Made by a program: the position numbers and the translations under genes
In this document: piece after piece, positions 1 through 11,637 of the stretch
How the letters are laid out: each line of letters opens with the position of its first letter
Numbering within the stretch: the stretch's first letter is position 1
Notes under the pieces: generated by a model
The model's database searches: none
Told to the model about the DNA's origin: nothing
What the model saw: only the letters and a program-made list of their open reading frames with translations
NCBI GenBank assembly: GCA_027943335.1
Contig: BSBK01005650.1
Location: 1,646,501-1,710,500 of the forward strand
Direction: 5' to 3'
Origin: Chamaecyparis obtusa
Taxonomy: Eukaryota; Streptophyta; Pinopsida; Cupressales; Cupressaceae
Length of the DNA stretch: 64,000 bases

Positions 1-379
1 AGACTATTATATGCTCATGATGCCCAACACCTTGTGCCTCCATTGCACTGCTAAAAATAGCAACCGCCCAAAATAGACTTACTAAAAATAGCAAGTCCCT
101 CAGACTAGAAACTCTGCAAATGAATCCACAACTCCATTGATACCAATGCACAGGCGCCCTGCTAAAAATAACAATCACGATGATCAACCAAAATAAACAC
201 TTACTATAAATAGTAAGTCTATCAATCTGACTCAAACAAAGAGCAATCCTGACATCACAAACCTCCTGAGTGGAAATTGACCACTAGCTCTGCCACATGA
301 CCCCCTCCAACATCCTGATTAGCCTACGAAGTTCACATAAATAAGCTAATCCCATGTGCCTAAATACAGGGACATTACA
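1..379 (-). repeat. LTR fragment, 5' (U3) end at 379
   Basis: The stretch ends in GGGACATTACA at 379, the inverted form of the TGTAATGTCC LTR start used by the gypsy families in this window. The rest of the LTR lies left of the window. It holds a perfect 20-nt palindrome at 199-218 (arms ACTTACTA/TAGTAAGT) and decayed copies at 50-61, 77-96 and 161-172. The same palindrome sits at a similar distance from the LTR edge in element 5. No coding capacity is seen. Confidence 0.6.
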
Positions 380-550
380 TTTTGGGACAAAATACAGGGC
401 TGCATTTTATACCAGGTTCCATTAATGTTGTTAATTTCATTTCTTAATGCCAATAATTGATCATTTCATACAATGAATAAATTGGAACTCATTGCAATTG
501 TTTGCAATAGATAGCCAGTAGGACAGGGGTAGAGCCAACAGGACTGTTAC

Positions 551-766
551 AAAACTCTAGTCTATTATCCCAAAATTAAACATGCTGAAATTGATTACCA
601 TTACATCTGTTACTTGGCTGATAGTGAATATGTTTGTTTTTATTATTGTCTTTTTGAGGAGCAAATTTTTGACATGATGACTGAAGCACTTAGTAGAGAT
701 AATTTTTTCAAATTTAAAAGTAAGCCTAGGTTTGTATCTGGTTTAGTTGTCAAACATGGGTATTAA
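551..766 (+). pseudogene. Ty1/copia RNase H C-terminal remnant
   Basis: An open frame of 71 codons ends in TAA at 764-766. It translates to the end of a copia polyprotein: a Y-P-K-x-K-H-x-E-I-D-Y-H block, the segment that closes copia RNase H, followed by EEQIFDMMTEALSRD and FFKFKS, matching the family's usual 'D-x-x-T-K-A-L' tail. In an intact element RNase H degrades the RNA strand during reverse transcription. Everything upstream in pol is missing, probably replaced by the LTR that ends at 379. No matching copia LTR was recognised downstream. Confidence 0.75.
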
Positions 767-1383
767 CTATATCATAATTGTATTGCCCACTAGTTGATTA
801 AATAGGATATATGACTCAGCATTGGTTTAGATTGGCAGGTTAAACTAGCTCTGAAATTTGGAGAGTTTTAAACTTTGTTGAGATTTCATTTTTGTTTACT
901 TTTGTGGGTTGTTTCATGGATAACTAACTCAAATTTCCTTTGTAATTCTATTTCATAAGCAAAAATAGAATGGGTATGCATCATTTTCTGAAGCCTTGTA
1001 ATGCTACAAGGGTTACTCTAATAGACACATTGCTATAAATAGCTTCTTGCATTGACAAATGCTGTTTGAATTCTTCATTCAATAATCTAGCTATTATTAT
1101 TATTGGCATACATTATGTATGTGTCAGTGAATTTATTACACAATTCTTGATAGTACTTGAACCTGCCTGCAGATTCGTTAAACACAGTCACTATTTAACA
1201 AATGGAAGCACTAAAATATTGCTTTAAAAAGTGCTAATAGCTTGATCTTAAGATTTTGTTTGGTGACACTACAGTTTAGATGATGTTAAATGTGGCAATT
1301 ATTGGATAAGCTAACTTAGCTACTTTTTGCCCTTAATCATTTAATTGTAATTAACAAATGAAATATGCTTTATTTTTCTGCAG
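767..1383 (+). other. Intronic DNA upstream of the first visible exon
   Basis: AT-rich, no open frame of note. It ends in a good splice acceptor: a T-rich tract and TTTTTCTGCAG immediately before 1384. I see no recognisable repeat apart from the copia tail that ends at 766. Confidence 0.5.
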
Positions 1384-1473
1384 TTGGAAGCCTTGCCTGT
1401 TAGTACTGTTAGGGCAAAGCTTATTAGGAAGCTCAGTGAAGCTAATCAATACAATCGACATCTGCAGCGTCAG
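1384..1473 (+). CDS. PTST2/3-like gene, exon (coiled-coil start)
   Basis: Ninety bases, 30 codons, phase 0 at both ends, flanked by a strong acceptor (TTTTTCTGCAG) and by CAG/GCAAGT, which fits the rare GC-type donor. Without splicing the frame stops seven codons later. The peptide contains LEALPVSTVRAKLIRKLSEA and then NQYNRHLQRQ. Followed directly by the peptide of 17783-17851 it resembles the coiled-coil segment preceding the C-terminal CBM48 domain of plant PTST2/PTST3 proteins, plastid proteins that bind malto-oligosaccharides and help starch synthase SS4 initiate granules. The N-terminus, including any transit peptide, must lie left of the window. The call rests on recalled family resemblance plus the phase-compatible downstream exons. 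Confidence 0.8.
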
Positions 1474-1918
1474 GCAAGTGTCATTTTGTAGGCAATAGAA
1501 CTTTTTGAAGCTTTTCTGTTATTATCCTGTATGGTTCTGAATAGCTCACCTGATATATAGGAAAAATACATTAAGCAAGATGCATATTTGGATAAGGTTG
1601 TTCAAGAGACAGCTTGGTTTCTTAATCATACTTTTTATTTTTTAATACTTTATGGTGATGTGATTTTCATGTCTAGGTATAAGATGGGAAGACTGTAAGT
1701 ATGTCCATCTTAAGTGAAAACATAACGGGCCTATTTGTTATCTGATTAAGTATTGTATCTAATATTGGAAGAGTGTGACTCATCATACCTATGGATCTTT
1801 AGCATCAATTTAAGGATGCCTTATTTATCACTGTAGAATCATACTGTAAATGTCTGATCTATCTATACTTTACACACGCATACATGCCTACATATGAATA
1901 CTTTTCTCTCTTTCTGGA

Positions 1919-2982
1919 TGTAATGTTCCCACTCCTAGATTGAGTATTTTAATGCTGAAACCTGTAACATGTTTTAGTAGATAGTAAAATAAACATATAT
2001 ATATAAACATTAATACAATAATCTACACACTAAACCCAACTAATCGTTGGAGAAGACTCCAATCAGATTGTTTAACCCTCTGATGAGAACAATTCTCAGC
2101 TAAGCAACCATCTTATTAAGAGTATCTTCCTAAGGACTCTGGGATCTCTATTGATGGTAAAACCATCGATAATTAATACTTGGAAGAGATCCCACCTCTA
2201 GCCAAGTCTCTTATCTCTTACATATGCATATGATTAACCACTACAATATATATATTGCCTCTTAAGAGATTCTTTAAATCTCTCTCTGAATTCCATTCTG
2301 GAATCACAACATTCCTTAAGAATGTTCTCTGCCAAGATATAACATGGATCTCTGAGTTCCCTTTTAAGGAACCTTGACATTCATTACGAATGTCCTCTGC
2401 CAAGACTTGTCTTGGCCTTTATTATAATAATCAAAATCGTAAGTTTCAAGTACCTCTTTTAATAGCTCGGGTCTCTCTGATTCATCCGAACTAGAGTTAG
2501 TATCCCTGATTATCGGTGGTACTGATGGTAATGTCTCTGAATATAATTTAGGGAGAACACTGCTCTTGTGTTCTCTGTGATCTCTCTCTCTATAGTCGGG
2601 ATGTATTGTCCCTGTATTATTTTATTTGTCTGTCTTTATTTTCAGCGTATAATTCTTGACTGCCTCTTTGGTGGAGAAGGGCTGACTGAATATTGGAGAG
2701 GGTGCTGAATGGATCGTACTTTGATGACTCCACTTTTAATCTCAATACTCCTGTTTGGTACATTCAATTCTCTTGGCTGAGGCGTTGCTGAGTAGGTAAT
2801 ACCTTCGTTAGATCTGTGATAAAAATATAATGTTCACTCTTCTTTTAATTTGTCTTTTCTGATTTCTTAAAACTTCCATGCCCCTTGTCTTCATGTCGAC
2901 CCCATATTTGTATGCTGCATGAAAGACTCACAACGTTTGGGACATGGTTCGCGGCTTTTCACTCCGTCGTTTCTTGTATATT
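1919..2982 (-). repeat. Element 2 3' LTR, outer part (split by element 1)
   Basis: Begins TGTAATGTTCCC. The sequence is interrupted at 2982 by element 1, whose 5-bp target duplication ATATT is 2978-2982 and 11633-11637. The LTR resumes at 11638 and ends about 11941. Joined, it is roughly 1.37 kb, close to the 1.44 kb of the element 1 LTR, and shares landmarks with it (a CATATGCATATGA block, then a short TATA-rich run). The two elements are probably related families. Confidence 0.65.
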
Positions 2983-5062
2983 TGTAATGTCCCTTCTTAT
3001 TCTCCCTTTATAGTTTCCTACAAAATCAACGTTAGTACAAAATAATATATAACATTTATATGACTCATACTCTACTCTACGTTAGTAAGGGGGGGAATTT
3101 GATTCTTAAGGCTGCCTCTAGGTCAGGCTTCACAGAATTCCCAATTCTCGGCTTGAGGGATATAAGATCCACTCTAAGCAACTGGGCTATCGATACGTCA
3201 TCTCATAGAGCACTGCCCATAAGAATTTCTTGGAAGCAATAAATGCATTCCAAGCCTAGACATATGCATATGACTAGCCATTAGTATATATACTGCCTAC
3301 GTGAGATTATAACAATCTCGAGACTAGGGAAACTATAACAATCTCCTCTAGCCCCCTCCAGATGGGGATCCATCTCTAATGAACATAAGATTCATTTTAT
3401 ATGAAATCCATATCATCATTTATGGTGAGATTATAACAATCTTGAGACTAGGGAAACTATAACAGTTTTCTCTAGTCCCCTCCAGACATGGGATCCATCT
3501 CTTAATGAAAATAAAATTCATTCTCTCTATGGTCTCCATATCATCAATTTGGGCGGACATATAAATGTACCAAAAATTTACATAATTATATATTGTGTCA
3601 CAAGGTTCGCCGAATTTTCGGCTTCAAGTTCGAAATTCGGCGAACTTATAAAAAACTAATGAAATTTGTACAAAAATAGGGCAATTTCAGTTTTATTAAA
3701 AAATATTTTTATAACGTTTTTAAAGGTTTTACGTTAGTTTTTTTCTGTCATCGGCAGCTAGGGCACAGTTAATAAAGACGGCCGAGGTTTGAAAGAAAGA
3801 CTTTGTATTTGACATTGCCTTTTCACTGTAAATATCAGCATTGAAACTTCCATTCGACATTCGTGACCATTGCACAATCGTGCATCACCAATATTTCATC
3901 GCAACCTCTATTATTGCGATTTCACCCGCTGTGACATTAGTTGAAGTTTAGGTTCCGTTAATTGTTTTATATTTTATTAAATTTCACGCAATGATTTTAT
4001 AATCAATTAATTAATTAATTTTTTAATGAATAAGTAGTCGAGCCACGTCAATAGCTCTTGGGAAAACCATACTAATCGAAATATGGTAGCACTATTCTAG
4101 AGGAATAAATAATTAAATATTAATATATTAAATTTATTTGTTAATCATATTTTTAAATAAAATGAAGATTAGTATTTTTATTTTTATTTTTAAAGTTCAA
4201 TAAAAATAATATATTTTTATTTTATACTTTTAAAATAACTTGATTAATATTTTTATTTTGTTTTCAAAGTTAAAAATATTTAGTAGAAAATAATTCAATT
4301 TGTATTTATTTTTTTGGAGTTAAAAATAAAAAATTATATCGTTGTTTTAATGTTTTGAAAAATAAAATTTTGTGATTTCTTTTTTTAGTTTTATTTGAAA
4401 AATATTAATGGTAGGAATAAAAAAAATTGTTTTTAAATAAAATAGAGTATTTTTATATTTTAAATAAAATTTAGTATTTTTTTTTTGTTTTTATTATTAA
4501 AAGTAAAAAGTTTATATATATATATTATGTTCTCAAAATAAAGCTTAGTGTTTTATTTTGTTTTTAAAGTTAAAAATAAAAATAAATTAATTTTTTTATT
4601 TTAGGTTTACTAAAATAGAATTTAGTATTTTAAAAAAACCATCATTATATTACTTACCTTTAACAATATTAAACTATTTTGATAATATTTTGGTTTGATA
4701 GGTATATTACTTATATTTTTTCAAAAAAATTATATAAGGCGAATTTAATGCTAATTTTTTTTCCGAACTTTTTACCCTGGTCAAACTTCATTCGAGTTTC
4801 ATTGTTGTCGAACTCAAATTCGAATTCGAACCTTGTGACTTAGATTATATATATTCAGATTTATAAGAAATCCAAAAACATATGATGCCTATAACATAAT
4901 TTCTTGCACATGTATTTAATAGACATCAAAATATATTACAACAATCTTTATATAAAACAGAAATGAAAGCCTTTGGAATTAAATATGTATATATATATAT
5001 ATATACTATAAAAAATAAAAATATATTTAATATCTTACTAGATGATCGACTGCAATGTTCTT

Positions 5063-5094
<32 letters not shown>

Positions 5095-5606
5095 CTGTGG
5101 GAGGGGGAAGTCACGCCCCCCCCCACACAGTCGCAGCCAAAGGCTGTGATCCAGTTGCACCTCTAAGGTGCGACTGATGCCACCCTTCTTAGCCGAGCAT
5201 AGACCTGCGCATGGTATAGTGTATATGTTATAATATGTATTATAATATAAATTATGATACATATTATAATATATACATTATAATATTTTATTTTAGGATA
5301 ATAAATAATAAAGGAAAAGAGATGTTAAATTATATTATTTATATATTATAATATATATAATATAAACTAATCAAATGTTATTGACATATTAATATTATAA
5401 TATTATAATGTATATGACATATTAATATTATAATATATATAATATTATAATGTATGTATAAATTGATTATTAAATCTTTAAATGTTCTTGACATATTAAT
5501 ATATTTATATGTTTAAGCGAAAATGATAATATTTATTAAACTTTTGCTTTAATACAATTTAAATTTTATATACATTGGTAGAATCCTTTAGTCGAGGGTC
5601 ATCAGA
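2983..5606 (-). repeat. Element 1 3' LTR, with a transposon inside
   Basis: Matches the 5' LTR at 10194-11632 over its length except for the 3594-4843 insertion and an extra block in the other copy near 11000-11090. The U3 end is altered to TCTGATGACC, where the 5' LTR has TGTGATGACC. It contains a two-unit direct repeat of about 122 bp (units starting at 3301 and 3423) and a long (TA)n run near 5067-5093. Confidence 0.9.
3594..4843. mobile_element. Non-autonomous TIR transposon (MULE-like) in an LTR
   Basis: The 5' LTR of element 1 gives the empty site, so the edges can be read directly. The insert has a 13-bp perfect terminal inverted repeat GTCACAAGGTTCG (3597-3609) and its complement (4827-4839), and a 9-bp target duplication ATTATATAT (3585-3593 and 4844-4852). 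Nine bases fits Mutator-like elements, but the target is TA-rich, so 8 bp (hAT) cannot be excluded. The interior codes for nothing and is a very AT-rich array of degenerate units around a TTTTAAAGTTAAAAATAAA core (about 4150-4630). Confidence 0.75.
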
Positions 5607-5641
5607 GTTCCCCCATCTTCAATTTGCTTGTCCTCAAGCAA
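5607..5641 (-). promoter_or_regulatory. Element 1 3' purine tract and conserved hairpin
   Basis: On the minus strand a purine-rich tract (GAAGATGGGGGAAC) directly precedes the 3' LTR, the expected plus-strand primer. The inverted repeat TTGCTTGAGGACAAGCAA (5624-5641) lies 17 nt before the LTR edge. The same hairpin sits 17-18 nt from the LTR in element 2, element 5 and the gypsy end at 16546. Confidence 0.7.
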
Positions 5642-8604
5642 TCTAAGATTCTCCTCTCTTTCTCAAGTGGCATCTTCATCCAGTAGATCTTTCCATTTTA
5701 CCAAATACTCGGTAATGGTCCGATTTCGTAGCTTCCTTTTTCGTGTGTCAAGGATGATTTCTGGATGTAGAATGAGCTTCCCTTCTTCATGTAGGGGGGT
5801 AATTCATCACAAGGGATTGTGTGTTGTTTGAGGACTTTCTTGAGTCTGGAGATGTGGAATATGTTATGTATCTTGCTATTCTTGGGAAGTTCTACCTGAT
5901 AGGCTACTTCTCCAACTCTTCTTATTAACCCTGTAAGGTCCATAAAACCGAGGTTTCAGTTTTTTTGTCCCATTCTTCTTAATGGAAGTTTGTTTATAGG
6001 GTTGTAATTGTAGAAATACAAGATCTCTGATTTCGAAGGTTCTTTCTATGTGTTTTTTTATCTGCATAGATCTTTTGTTGATTTTGAGCCTGTTGTATAT
6101 TTTCCTTCGACGATTTAATGATGTCTCTACTTTGTTTAATACAGTCTTGTGCCTTTGGTACCTTGCTCTCTTGATGGATTAGTTCCCCAAAGGATGTAGC
6201 CTCATACCCGTATAATGCTTGGAAAGGACTCATTCTTATGGACATGTGGTTTGTTGTATTGTAACAGTACTCTCCCAAATGTAACCATTTAATCCACGTG
6301 GTCTGTTGTCCTGTAACATAGTTCCTTAAGTAGCCTTCTAGCCATTTATTCACTATTTCAGTTTGCTCGTTGGTTTGGGGATGGTAACTGGTGCTGGGGG
6401 TTAATGCTGTACCAGCTAATTTAAAGAGTTCTTGCCAAAATTGACTAATAAATTTGCTGTCCCTGTCACTGACAATATTCTGAGGGAGCCCATGGAGTCT
6501 AAAAATCTCTCTAAAAAATAGATTTGGTATCTGACTTGCCTTATATTTAGTTGAGACTGTAAAGAAGTGGGTGTATTTGGTGAGTCTGTCTACTACCACA
6601 AAGATGCTATCCTTCCCTTGTGTTTTTGGTAATCCTGTGATGAAATCCATAGATATGCTCTCCCATTTCTGGTTGGGAATTGGCAAGGGTTGGAATAACC
6701 CAGCGGGGTAGGAGAGTTCCGCTTTGTTGTGCTGACATGTCATGCATTCTTGTACATGTTTTTGTACATCTTTTTTTTGATCTTTCCATTCATATTTCTC
6801 TCGAATATGCTTATATGTTTTATAATATCCTTGGTGTTCTGCTAAGGGGCTGTTGTGAAATTCTTGGAGAATTTTGTCTTTGAATTTAGATTGAGGAATC
6901 AAATACACCCTTTCTTTATAGAATATAAGGTTATTTCTAACTTTATAATTTTCATTAGGTGGTTTCCCTTCTAAAATTTCCCTTGCTAGTGAATCTTGGT
7001 CATATTCCTTGATGATGTCTTCTTTCCACTCCTTAGAGACACTAGTGATGGTGTTTAGGTGTGCCCTCCTAGATAGTGCATCTGCGGAACCATTATTCAC
7101 CCCTTTAACATATTGTATATCAAAATCATAAGCTTGTATTTTGCTTACCCATTTTTGTTGCCTATCATTAAGATCCTTATGACTTAAAAAGAAAGGCAAA
7201 TTGTTATGATCTGTTTTCACAATAAATTTTCCACAAACCAAATATTGACAGAATTTGGCTAAGGCATGCATTATAGCTAACATCTCTTTGTCGTAAATGG
7301 AATAGTGTCTTTCTCCTACTGTGAGTTTGCGGCTTTTGAAAGCTATGGGGTGCTTCTTTTGCATGAGTACGGCTCCAATACCTTCCCTGGAGGCATCACA
7401 TTGAAGTTCAAAGGGCATAGAGAAGTCAGGTATAGCCAAGACTGGATAGGTGTTCATGGTTACTTTAAGGTGCTCGAAAACTTGTTGTGCCTTATCATTC
7501 CAAGTGAAAGCTCCCTTTTTGGTTAGATCGGTGAGGGGGGCTGCAATTTTTGAAAAACTCTTCACAAATCTTCGGTAATAACTACAAAGTCCCACAAATC
7601 CCCTTAGTTGTGTTAGGGTTCTAGGGGTTGGCCACTCTTTAATAGCTTTAATTTTTTTTTTCATCCACACTGACTCTTGCTTCACTGATTTTATGTCCTA
7701 AATAAATGATTTCCTTTAACCCAAATTCGCATTTGGAAATTTTTTCATATAATGATTCTGATTCCAAAATGTTCAATACTTCTTCAAGGTGCTTGAGGTG
7801 TTTCTCCCATGTCTCATAGTAAATAAGGATGTCATCAAAGAAAACAAGTAGAGATTTCCTTAGCTGTTGCCTGAAGATGTGATTCATACATGACTAAAAG
7901 GTGGCCGGTGCATTAGTGAGTCCAAAGGGTAGGACTAAAAACTCAAAGTGTCCATAGTGACACCTGAAAGCCGTTTTGGGGTAATCTTCTTTTCTCATTC
8001 TAATTTGGTGATAACCTGATCTTAGATCAATTTTTGAAAAGAACTTAGCTCCATGTAGTTCATCCATTAATTCATCAATTCTAGGGATGGGATATCGGCT
8101 CTTTATAGTCTTTTTATTCAAGGCTCTGTAATCTATACACATTCTCATGGTTCCATCTTTCTTTTTTACTAATACGACAGAGGAGGCAAATGGACTGCTG
8201 CTAGGTTGAATATGGCCCATTTCTAGAAGTTCTTTAATGGTCCTTTCAATTTCTTCTTTAAATTTGTGGGGGTGTCGGTAAGGAGTTGTGGTAATTGGTT
8301 TACCTCCCTCCTCTAATTTGATGGAGTGTTCAAACCCTCTCTTTGGAGGTAAACCTAGTGGGATATCCTCAAAGACTCTTTTATATTTTTTAAGGATAGG
8401 ATGAATGTCATCATGAATCTCTTGTTCTTTAGTGGGTGATTTATCAAGGACCATACATTGTACCATCCACTCCCCTTGATCGTGCCTGAGAATTTTCTCC
8501 ATCCTATTACATGATACCACTTTTGGAGAACCATCTGGCATCCCCTTTAATAGTATTTCTTCCCCTTGATGCTGAAAACAAATTTCAAGGTTGAGACTAT
8601 CCAT
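5608..8604 (-). pseudogene. Element 1 pol: RT, RNase H, integrase, chromodomain
   Basis: Read right to left. The RT palm has the [14 protein letters not shown] and FFDDILIY (catalytic DD) motifs. RNase H starts at the FELQCDASREGIGAVLM block. The integrase has an HHCC zinc finger (H..H then ECMTCQ) and catalytic blocks around SMDFITGLP, VSDRDSKF and YHPQTNEQTE. A C-terminal chromodomain-like segment (VKWKDLLDED) runs nearly to the LTR. Damage: a stop at 7888-7890 between RT blocks (CAG to TAG type), a frameshift in a run of ten T's near 7651-7661, a frameshift near 5990-6060 after the integrase core, and a TGA in the chromodomain near 5660. gag-pro and pol share one frame with a single stop between them (about 8608), a layout typical of single-polyprotein chromoviruses. 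Confidence 0.9.
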
Positions 8605-8610
8605 TGTAAA

Positions 8611-10150
8611 TCACCCTAATGAGTTTATCCATGGCATTCCTAAAATGAGGTCATTTTGCAAATTAACCACAAAGAAATTTCTTTTGATTATATGTTCCCC
8701 CACTTGAACTTCTAATTGGGGTACCATTCTAAGGCATTGATCAATTGTCCCATTGCCCATGATCACTTCAAACCCTTTGAACTCTTGTGTTGGTAATTTC
8801 CTTTTTGCTACAAGTTGCTTGCTAATGAAATCTTGTGAGGCTTGTGTGTCTACCAAAGCAATTATCTTTTGTCCTTTGATTAGACCTTTGAGTCGGAATG
8901 GTCTATTTTCATTCCCTTGAGCGATGACGGCTAATGTTCCTGGTTCTGGCTCTTCCAATCTAGCTCTTTTAAGGGGCATCTTTTCCTCAGATGTCTCTTC
9001 TATGTTGTTCATTTGTCCCCTTTTACATTGGTGACCTTTAGTCCATGGTGTTTTGCATTTAAAACACAATCCCTTTTGGATGAGTTCTCCTCTTTCTTTA
9101 CACCGGTGGTCTTTGCTCCAGGGTTGCTGACATATGAAACATTTTGAGGGATCTCTCCTTGGAATTTCTTCTCTATTTGGTGCCCTAAAGGAGTTGCCTT
9201 TTTGTTTTTCTTTAGTTGCGTCGTACTCCGTCATTTTTGCCTTCCTAATAGCATCTTCAAGGGTTTGGGGTTCGAAAGGTCTCACCCATATTTTGATGTG
9301 TTCTTTGAGTCCTTCAATGAACATATAGACCCTCCTTTTTTGTGATATATCGGGGACCATGAATGACAGCCTCTTAAATTTATTGGCAAATTCTTCAATT
9401 GATCCTGTTTGTCTGAGGTGAGTTAACTCTTGGAAATACCATTCTAGTTTCTTTTGGTCAAACCGACTGATGAGTTTTTGAGTGAATTCACTATAGGTGT
9501 TAATACTTTTATGACCCAACGTGACGATTCCATGGTGCCACCAATTGTGAGCTTCCCCTGTTAGATGCATTATGGAAAATTTAATGGTGTTTTCTTCGGT
9601 CATTGGGCTGAGCGAGAGGTAGGTGTCTAGTTTTTGGACCCAAGCTTGAGCTGTTTCCTTTCCTGATCCCTCGAAGTGTGGTAGGGACATTTTCCCTCCC
9701 TTGGATTTAATGTCTTTTTCCCCATGATTTCTTTTCCATCCATTACTTGCCATGGTTTTGGTTTCATAGTATTCTTTAAAGGGAATGAGTTTTTGTATTT
9801 CTGGTTCTAAGCTAGCATACATTTGAGCGATCTCTTCTACTGAGTGGGTGGATGGATCATCTCCTTCTGTGATGGGTTCCTCTCTTGGAAGGAATGATGG
9901 TATAGTTGGTCTCATGGCGGAATCTTGGGTTGGGGCCTCATTTTGAGAATGATTAGTGTAGATCTCTTCCTTTTGGAGAAATGGGTCGGCCATGGTGATT
10001 GTTGTTATTACTCATGTTTTGGATGGTTTGAAGTATTAACTGATTGGTTCGCTCAAACCTCTCATTAGTTTGTTCCATGAAACTTCTTAATTCGTTGGCT
10101 AATTGTTTGGCCATAGCTTTTGTCCCTTTCTTTCTTTTATACGTTTGCAT
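8611..10150 (-). pseudogene. Element 1 gag-protease
   Basis: The frame starts near 10150 (an internal ATG at 10114 is also possible), shifts near 9990, then runs 460 codons from 9993. Within those 460 residues: a retrotransposon Gag capsid-type domain around residues 100-230, two zinc knuckle-like blocks CFICQQPWSKDHRC and CFKCKTPWTKGHQC around 285-325, and an aspartic protease around 360-455. The protease active site reads VDTQASQDF where the family has D-T/S-G-A, so the glycine is replaced. The protein would form the virus-like particle and process it. The frame ends with a TGA just before the RT part. Confidence 0.88.
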
Positions 10151-10180
10151 GAACTGTGTTCCACAGGATGGCAGGATTAT

Positions 10181-10192
10181 GCTCTGATACCA
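10181..10192 (-). promoter_or_regulatory. Element 1 primer binding site (tRNA-iMet)
   Basis: TGGTATCAGAGC on the minus strand, one base inside the 5' LTR edge at 10194, complementary to the 3' end of plant initiator tRNA-Met. The 15-nt leader motif CCTGCCATCCTGTGG follows at 10175-10161 and recurs beside the PBS of element 5. Confidence 0.9.
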
Positions 10193-10193
10193 C

Positions 10194-11632
10194 TGTAATG
10201 TCCCTTCTTATTCTCCCTTTATAGTTTCTTGCAAAATCAACGTTAGTACAAAATAATATATAACATTTATATGACTCATACTCTACGTTAGTAAGGGGTG
10301 GAATTTGATTCTTAAGGCTGCCTCTAAGTCGGGCTTCACAGAATTCTCGATTCTCAGCTTGAGGGATATAAGATCCACTCTAAGCAATCAGGCTATCGAC
10401 ACACCATCTCATAGAGCACTGCCCATAAGAATCTCTTGGAAGCAATAAATGCATTCCAAGCCTACTCATATGCATATGACTAGCTATCAGTATATATACT
10501 GCCTACGTGAGATTATAACAATCTTGAGACTAGGGAAACTATAACAATCTCCTCTAGCCCCCTCCAGATATGGGGATCCATCTCTAATGAACATAAGATT
10601 CATTTTATATGGAATCGATATCATCATTTATGGTGAGATTATAACAATCTCGAGACTAGGGAAACTATAATAGTTTCCTCTAGTCCCCTCCAGACATGGG
10701 ATTCATCTCTTAATGAATATAAAATTTATTCTCTCTATGGTCTCCATATCATCAATTTGGGCGGACATATAAATGTACCAAAAATTTACATAATTATATA
10801 TATTCAGATTTATAAGAAATCCAAAAACATATGATACCTATAACAGAATTTCTTGCACATGTATTTAATAGACATCAAAATATATTACAACAATCTTTAT
10901 ATAAAATAGAAATGCAATCCTTTGGAATTAAATAAATATACATATATATATAAATACTATAAATAATAAAAAATATATTTAATTTCTTACCAGATTATCG
11001 ACTACAATATTCTTTATTACATTTGACTGCAATGTTTCTTATTTATTTATTACTTTCCCCTGTGATGTTCCTCTCTTTGTTTTGACTGCAATGTTCTTCT
11101 GCATATATATATATATATATATGGGAGGGGGAAGTCACGTCCCCCGCCACACTTCGTCACCTCCTTAGGGGTGCGACTGGTTGTAGAGAAAGGCTGCGAT
11201 CCAGTCACACCTCTAAGGTGCGACTGACGCCACCCTACTCAGCCGCGCATAGACCTGCGCATGGTATAGTGTATATGTTATAATATGTATTATAATATAA
11301 ATTATGATACATATTATAATATATACATTATAATATTTTATTTTTTAGGATAATAAATAATAAAGGAAAAGAGATGTTAAATTATATTATTTATATATTA
11401 TAATATATAATATAAACTAATCAAATGTTATTGACATATTAATATTATAATATTATAATGTATATGACATATTAATATTATAATATATGTATAAATTGAT
11501 TATTAAATCTTTAAATGTTCTTGACATATTAATATATTTATATGTTTAAGCGAAAATGATAATATTTATTAAAGTTTTGCTTTAATACAATTTATATACA
11601 TTGGTAGAATCTTTTAATCGAGGGTCATCACA
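10194..11632 (-). repeat. Element 1 5' LTR
   Basis: 1439 bp, TGTGATGACC...GGACATTACA on the minus strand, flanked by the PBS on the inside and the ATATT duplication on the outside. It carries the same 122-bp internal direct repeat as the 3' copy and a (TA)n run near 11103-11122, but no transposon. Confidence 0.92.
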
Positions 11633-11637
11633 ATATT

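Larger units (their letters stand above)
2983..11632 (-). mobile_element. Element 1: full-length Ty3/gypsy chromovirus
   Basis: Complete minus-strand element: 5' LTR 10194-11632, PBS 10181-10192, gag-protease, RT, RNase H, integrase, chromodomain-like tail, purine-rich tract, 3' LTR 2983-5606. The target duplication ATATT flanks it (2978-2982, 11633-11637). The chromodomain-like C-terminus (VKWKDLLDED) and domain order place it among chromoviruses, probably near the Tekay clade. Several stops and frameshifts make it inactive. It sits inside the 3' LTR of element 2. Its 3' LTR is enlarged by a 1.25-kb TIR transposon, so that insertion is younger than this copy. Confidence 0.92.

Noticed and set aside
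1561..1596. Possible 12-codon exon (EKYIKQDAYLDK) after a TATATAG acceptor
   Set aside because: The peptides of 1384-1473 and 17783-17851 already join with the spacing I recall for the family; adding this segment would insert 12 residues. The acceptor has a poor pyrimidine tract.
4926..5262. Overlapping frames rich in YIYIYI
   Set aside because: Products of the (TA)n microsatellite in the element 1 LTR, not proteins.
10181..10192. tRNA gene at the TGGTATCAGAGC sites
   Set aside because: Only the 12-base tRNA 3' complement is present at each site; these are retroelement primer binding sites, and no cloverleaf is possible.
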